Assembly: GCA_023634235.1 (NCBI GenBank)
Contig: JAMKCF010000007.1
Location: 22,264,592 to 22,328,591, forward strand
Reading direction: 5' to 3'
DNA length: 64,000 bases
Source of the DNA: Pisaster brevispinus
Lineage: Eukaryota > Echinodermata > Asteroidea > Forcipulatida > Asteriidae
In this document: piece after piece, positions 59,701 to 64,000 of the stretch
Layout of the letters: every line of letters begins with the position of its first letter
Numbering within the stretch: the stretch's first letter is position 1
Notes under the pieces: generated by a model
The model's database searches: none
Told to the model about the DNA's origin: nothing
What the model saw: only the letters and a program-made list of their open reading frames with translations
Program-made: the position numbers and the translations under genes

Positions 59701-60279
59701 TTTTCTTGTTCCCGTACGCGCGAGACTTGCACAGTCGACCTGTAAGTATTTGCAAAACGGAACTAAAATGACATACATGTACCACTAGCCGGGATAGTGC
59801 AAGGTTTGTAACAAATGCCCCGCATGCTGGGGCCGGGATCCTGCGGGGGTTGTTATAAATGCCCCGCATACCTGGGCCGGGATCGTGCGGGGGTTGTTAT
59901 AAATGCCCCGCATACCTGGGCCGGGATCGTGCGGGGGTTGTTATAAATGCACCACATACCGGGGCCAGGGTATAGCCGGGGATGTACAAAAAACAAGTGC
60001 CCCGCCCGGCCGGGCAGTAGCGGGGCATGGCAGGGACCATCACTCTGTGCCATTTTTACATTCCCGGCCAAGTCCCCGCTAGTCGCGGGTCCCCCGGGGC
60101 CGGGACTACAATTGATATGTGCATATTAAATATTAAATATGCAGTCTACAGAGTACAGATTTACCTTTAATTTCGATGATTCGAGCCATCCTAGCGACAC
60201 TCAAACTCCTCGAACGGATAGATGAGGTACACAATCTAGAAAATGTTTGATAAATATGTTTGCTGTGTTTAATAAACAT
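53735..60279 (-). CDS. YRDC: YrdC-domain threonylcarbamoyl-AMP synthase
   Basis: Five coding exons on the minus strand: 60279-60165 (open back to an ATG at 60453), 58114-57919, 56764-56530, 55302-55166 and 53795-53735. All phases match; 247 residues from 60279 or 305 from 60453. The first 35 residues (FIKHSKHIYQTFSRL, SIRSRSLSVARMAR) look like a mitochondrial presequence, as in the human enzyme. YrdC motifs: AVPTDTIYGVAALA in exon 2, NIKRRNGRNPVAICVGD, LLPGPVTLVFKRR and VGIRIPDNLFIRDVARAAGSPLALTSAN in exons 2-3, and FDGGRLGDS, LGSTVVNLS and IIRPGS in exons 4-5. The enzyme makes threonylcarbamoyl-AMP from threonine, bicarbonate and ATP for t6A in tRNAs reading ANN codons. I prefer 60279 because an AAATGGCAGCC word near 60325 looks like a promoter element. 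Intron 1 holds a GC-rich TIR element and two perfect hairpins. Confidence 0.93.
53858..54055. mobile_element. MITE with GGGCCCAATTTCATAG ends, decayed
   Basis: GGCCAAATTTCATTC at the left, GGTTACCAGCCAAAATTAC inside and TTTATGAAACTGGGCCCTAG at the right place it with the family at 39028 and 52459. Confidence 0.65.
54520..54730. repeat. Head-to-head pair of SINE family C elements
   Basis: A minus copy (54520-54612, TTGGGGTTGAACAAAGACAA to the AAGCCAGACC head) and a plus copy (54627-54728, GGGCTAGATGGCTCAGTTGG to TTTCTTTGTTCAACCCA) face each other, separated by ACCACCAACATTA. Together they make an imperfect 200-bp palindrome in YRDC intron 4. Confidence 0.75.
55345..55745 (+). repeat. SINE family A (type 2)
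   Basis: TTTGGGTTCGAGTCCTGTCA, GGATGGGACGTAAAGC, GTTAAAGAACCCAGTGCAC and TTCGCCCCGGTGTTCCTGG are present. It ends AAGCGCTATATAAGAAGCC plus ATTATTATT. The head is partly duplicated or scrambled. It starts about 43 bp upstream of the YRDC exon 4 acceptor in gene sense. Confidence 0.75.
57355..57715 (+). repeat. SINE family A (type 1)
   Basis: GTGTGGGTTTGAATCCCAGA, CTTGTGCAAGATGCTTAACC, GAGGGCGGTGGTGGTA and AGCTATATAAAAACCCAG. The head is altered, body complete, ending near TATTATTTTTA. Confidence 0.7.
58528..58686. mobile_element. MITE of the CAGGCCT family, fourth copy
   Basis: GGCCTTGGTGCCCCTTCAAA, CTCATAGACTCTAAG, GGCCTTGCCCTCTCAAAG and the right end TTCCAGGCCTG. It lies in YRDC intron 1, in the same orientation as the 10952 copy. 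Confidence 0.7.
58963..59060. repeat. Two perfect hairpins in a row
   Basis: Hairpin one: arms 58963-58983 and 58985-59005 (21 bp, loop of one base). Hairpin two: arms 59012-59033 and 59039-59060 (22 bp, loop of five). All arm bases pair. They are 6 bp apart and lie about 60 bp from the GC-rich TIR element. Confidence 0.93.
59121..60124. mobile_element. 1-kb GC-rich TIR element carrying minisatellites
   Basis: The left end reads ATGCACGTATCAATTGTAGT and then CCCGGCCCTGGGGGACCCG; the right end is its near-exact complement over about 45 bp. Inside are five units of about 55 bp (GCGGGGTCTTTGCCGAGG, TTGTACAATTTGTTTCCC) and about four units of 44 bp (GGGCCGGGATCGTGCGG, GTTGTTATAAATGCCCCG). The GC content contrasts sharply with its AT-rich host intron. 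No transposase; non-autonomous, superfamily unknown. Confidence 0.82.
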
Positions 60280-60625
60280 TTTTTGTGTCACGTTCAAATT
60301 TCCTCGTGTTGCATCATGGAGGCTGCCATTTTGTTTATTAGTAATTCTACATAGCGCCCTCTTCCAGTCAATTTCTCCAAATGTTTTTATGTTAATTTTA
60401 TGTAGATATAGGCGTGGTCTTTCAACAGCAATCTGTTGCTGACTTTTGTCCAATGAATGCAGTGACTTAATTATGAGTTTATTTCAGTTGCCAAATTAAG
60501 TCTTGCGTATTCCATATATGGAGTGAAGGAATGCACCACCAGCTGTAAGGTCGAAAATCAATGTGTGGTTCTTGCGGTTTATGAGGCAATCGTGTAGTTA
60601 ATGACAGTCACTGGGTGGACCCATC
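60280..60625. promoter_or_regulatory. Shared promoter gap of YRDC and its divergent neighbour
   Basis: The two start codons face apart, 346 bp between them (172 bp if YRDC starts at 60453). An AAATGGCAGCC word (minus strand, about 60325) resembles a YY1-type element. No TATA box is seen. Bidirectional use is inferred from position. Confidence 0.5.
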
Positions 60626-60751
60626 ATGGCAATAAACAGTCTCCAAAACTTGCGATTTTTCGACGTAATTTGGATACTTTTACTCATCTTTTCACCGTGT
60701 CTGTTTGCAAGTCTTGTTGATCAATGTGAGGAAACATGCCAGTCTGTTTTG
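60626..60751 (+). CDS. First coding exon of an unidentified secreted or membrane protein
   Basis: ATG to the donor TTG|GTGAGT gives 42 codons. Residues 10-29 are strongly hydrophobic (FFDVIWILLLIFSPCLFA), a clear signal peptide, followed by SLVDQCEETCQSVL with two cysteines four residues apart. The C-x3-CQ pattern right after a signal peptide recalls TMEM59-type proteins, but the following residues do not match well enough to name it. No later exon was found before 64000, so the gene continues beyond the window or uses exons I cannot recognise. Confidence 0.6.
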
Positions 60752-61059
60752 GTGAGTTTTTTCCCTGTCTTTTGACACCATTTTTGAGCTTCGTCTAAAC
60801 TAACAGTGCATGGGGGTGTTTGACAGGGCCACACACAGGTGGTGTACGTGTTGTACTGCTGACTGTATCATGTACTGTATGTGTGCATGTACAATGTACA
60901 AATGTAGGTAATGTACCACGTTGAATTGTTGTACATGGATGATATACTATCTTTTTCGGGTACTACCGGGGTAATGCAATTTGGAATTATGGACATAGTT
61001 TACAAACTACTGTGGGTTTGCAATAATGAAATCAAAAATCCATCCTACATAAAAACACA

Positions 61060-61505
61060 CTTTTTGGGGGCAGTTGGTAAAAGTCGGAGATCGGAGCTAG
61101 CTGGAGCTACCGGTAGCCGGAGGTTGCATTTATAACGTGAAATATCATTAAAAAAGACTACTCTACTCACATACTCCAAATGAAGTTTTGAAGATTCTTA
61201 GGCAGGTATGGGGAATGGAATTCAATTATTTCCCCATGGATTGGGAAAATTAGCAAAAATTATGTCCCCCAGGGAACGGCGAGTTTCACACTAAATAGAA
61301 ATATTAATAATAAAAAAATATTACTAACTTATGTTCCCCATTTGACATTTTTGGGTTGGGGGCTAATTTTCCTACCAAATACTCTGCCTGAGAACCTTCC
61401 GAAAAGCATTTGGAGTGCGTAAGTAGCTACTTGTAATGATATTTCATGTAATAAATGCAATATCCGGGTAGCTCCGACGTCCGACTTTTACCAATACCCC
61501 TTTTT
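61060..61505. mobile_element. Long-TIR foldback element of about 445 bp
   Basis: GGTAAAAGTCGGAGATCGGA, TTGCATTTATAACGTGAAAT and ACTCCAAATG at the left pair with blocks at the right (ATTTCATGTAATAAATGCAA, CGACTTTTACC). The arms are about 150 bp each with gaps. It lies in the putative first intron of the plus-strand gene. Confidence 0.72.
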
Positions 61506-61687
61506 TTGCATCATTAATATGTTACAAAGCCATCATTTCTTGTAATTGTTACTCAGTGTACTGTAGAGTGTAGTGAAGTTTGTACAAAACTATAATCAAG
61601 TACTTTATAAATATTATTATGCTGTTGTGTTATTAAAGACCCAGTTTTAACTTAAGTGATTAACTGGGCTGGGACACTTTCATGGAG

Positions 61688-61812
61688 CAATTTGACCCAG
61701 GAATTAACTGGGACGCTGTACTCCTTTAAAACAGATTTTGACATCTGTGGTAGTCATGGTAGTACGACTGCAGGATGTCAACATGTTTAAAGGAGTACAT
61801 ACCCCAGGGTCA
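61688..61812. mobile_element. Decayed relative of the 119-bp foldback MITE
   Basis: GGGACGCTGTACTCCTTTAA, TTGACATCTG and TAAAGGAGTACATACCCCAG mirror the arms of 5696-5814 with several substitutions. Confidence 0.6.
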
Positions 61813-64000
61813 ACTCACCTGTCCAGAAAGGTCAAGACAGAATGTTTACAGAGAGACACAGGCAATTTGAACTATTACAGAGTGTCAAAATAATGACAAG
61901 TAAGCCATTTTTGAGTCTACATGTATGTTGGTCTTGACAACGCTGCTCGCTACACCCCATTTTAGTTCCTTTGGGCTTGATTGCATGGCAGTTCTGTCCA
62001 TGCAATGAAATGTGTGCTTGAACTGTCCTTTCTAAGGGTCAAAAACTTTGTGTTTCAGCTACCAATTCCTCAAGAGGAATATTAAAAAAGGGAAATAAAG
62101 TCCAATATCCATTACAAATTCTAATAAATCCCTTATTAGAAAGTTGCTGCTGGCTTCGGAAATTTTACCACCGGGTCTAAAACACGACTGCAATTGAGTT
62201 TGCACTTGGGTTTTTTATAGCCAATTTCTTCCTTGTACAAAACTACATGGTAGAGTTGTCCAGGGTCATTTGGGATGAATATTTACCCCTACCTGTACCC
62301 TATGGAACGTGGTGTCTGCCTTGAACTTTAAGTGTGAAACAATAACAAATTAGTAATTATTTTATCAACTTAACGAAAAAGTTTCAGCCAGTTAAAGTTA
62401 AAATTTACTTGACATTATTCGTAATTGAGAAAATTGTACCAGCCCTAATTTTCATATCCACCCAAATATTTTGTTCCTAACATTATTTTTTTTCCTGAAA
62501 GTATTTTTTTTCTCTTCTCAACCTAAGTGTATTTTTCTGACAAATTTCTCACCAAATCTAGAGGCACAGTCGTGTTCTACAGGTAATAGGCTACCTACTA
62601 GCAGTAGCAGCATTCTTCCAACAGTGTTCCGCTGGCCAGATGCCAGTTAAAACACCTGAGGACCAGTCAGAATTCTCTCCAAGTGGTCCGTTTGGCTAGT
62701 TCAGTGTTAAAAAGCATCCCTACTTCATTATGGACTATTGAAAAGGTCCTGCTGGCCAGTCAATAAAAAAGTTACGGGATAACACTACTTCGCTGTGCGA
62801 TTATTTCAGGCATGATATTCTTCCTTCTTTAGTCTCATTTCCTATTATTTGATAGAAAAATAGAAAAATTGTGCTTAAATAGCCTGAAATGTCTATTACT
62901 TACAGCCTACACCATGTCACATGCAAGGTCAGTCCTTGTCTTCGATAAAATATTCCTACTTTTTCCCAAGGACAAAATATCATGAGGGTATTTGTAAACC
63001 ATTAATGTTGTGACAAGTTCACAACATTTGGTGACTAACTAGTGTCAGACTCGAGTCAAAGTCCCCGGCCTGTGTCAACGATACTAGAGGGTTTGAATGA
63101 ATGTACTCTTCCAGTAACCAATGATGGATTAACCCTAAGTAACAAGATCGATAAATCAAATCATTAGTAGATCTGACAGATTTTCAGAATGTGTGATTGA
63201 TTTGCTGTTATGAGTGATCACGTGCCGTGAATTAAACTACCAACATGTTTACCTCATAACCGCTTCAAGGATTTCCTTTATAATGAACTGTTGGTAACAT
63301 ATTTGGATGCTATTATTTCCAATTTTCTTATTCTGTTTTTCTTATTTTGTTATACCTTCAGGAAACCATCTTTACCGGTTTGAATTACTGCTGTTCACTT
63401 GTACATTTTTAAGCATTTAATTTTCTGTAATTGACTTGTTTTGTAATACTGTACTCAGGTTTTAAATTTCATGAGATGAAATTTAAGTCAATGTGGAGAG
63501 AAAATGCAGTGAGTGTTAAAACTATTGATGTACATGTACAGGCATTTGCACCAGAGCTTTGCTGAAACTATTGAGACCTGTCCATCGTAGCAAAGTAGGT
63601 GCACACAAGGCCATATCTGAATTGATGGTTACGGCTACGACTGTTGCTAAGGGTGTTCCAAAAGATGTTCAACACATGATGACGCGGAAATCTAGCCGTA
63701 GCTGGAGCTATACACGCCAATTTGGATACAGCCTGAAACTCAGACTGCCTCGTTCATTTTTCTCAGTAGCCATTTTGAGCCTAATTAGTGACAGTGTACA
63801 GTAGGCTACAGTGTAGTAAATAAAATCAAAATTTACTAGGTCAGACCATGAAGGTACACCTCCATGTCCAGACTAAAGTTCAGTCATTTTGCGGAGTAAG
63901 CGTCAGTTGTTTTCCCATGTTAGCAAAATAGGGTTTGTTTTGTTGTTGCTTTGTCATTTAAATACAGTGTGGTTCTTCGCTGGGCACGCTGGGCTTTCTT
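61813..64000. other. Right edge, no gene recognised
   Basis: AT-rich and probably intronic to the plus-strand gene that starts at 60626. A lone fragment of the 74-bp minisatellite unit sits at 63090-63127. The open frame near 63559-63804 has no domain I recognise and no splice context, so it is not called. Confidence 0.45.

Noticed and set aside
60626..60751. Naming the signal-peptide exon TMEM59
   Set aside because: Only the C-x3-CQ spacing agrees; the residues that should follow do not, so I left it unnamed.
63559..63804. An 81-codon plus-strand open frame near the right edge
   Set aside because: It shows no domain, no convincing splice signals at its borders and ordinary composition.

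Overview
The window is animal nuclear DNA: AT-rich, with long introns, GT-AG splicing and dense short mobile elements. Protein-coding exons cover only a small part of it. The genes are clear one-to-one relatives of vertebrate genes, but the repeats (tRNA-derived SINEs ending in TTA/ATT runs, MITEs, helentron-like elements, minisatellites) are those of a marine invertebrate. An ambulacrarian, most likely an echinoderm, is my best inference from gene style and repeats; nothing in the window proves the species.

Layout. 1-4.2 kb is intergenic and ends in a TIR element. MTRES1 (mitochondrial RNA-binding rescue factor, minus, 4185-6779) and MIS18A (centromere licensing, plus, 6992-13748) are divergent and share a promoter gap of about 210 bp. 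NT5DC1 (HAD-type 5'-nucleotidase domain protein, minus, 11 coding exons from 46109 down to 16925) fills the middle of the window. Its roughly 16-kb third intron holds two complete intronless ORFs: a piggyBac-type transposase (plus, 31972-33915), and an immunoglobulin-type receptor (minus, 39893-41929) whose tail carries several YMxM motifs. PEBP1/RKIP-type phosphatidylethanolamine-binding protein follows (plus, 47976-50931). Then comes YRDC (tRNA t6A enzyme, minus, 60279-53735), divergent from the first exon of a secreted or membrane protein (plus, 60626-60751). I rebuilt the exons by hand; every junction of the five multi-exon genes keeps frame.

The most striking pattern is that tandem repeats start exactly on exon-intron borders. 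Four junctions show it clearly (MIS18A exon 3 acceptor, NT5DC1 exon 6 acceptor, PEBP1 exon 1 and exon 2 donors) and two more show it in decayed form (NT5DC1 exon 2 donor and exon 9 acceptor). Each repeat unit contains the splice site plus a few exonic bases, so the gene carries ladders of copied splice sites. Some copies are perfect and recent; in one array three of seven copied donors have lost their GT. The second highlight is the nested receptor with PI3-kinase-type YMxM motifs. The third is a pair of helentron-like elements rich in CRE-like palindromes. The genes do not form one pathway; they are housekeeping genes in ordinary eukaryotic neighbourhood.
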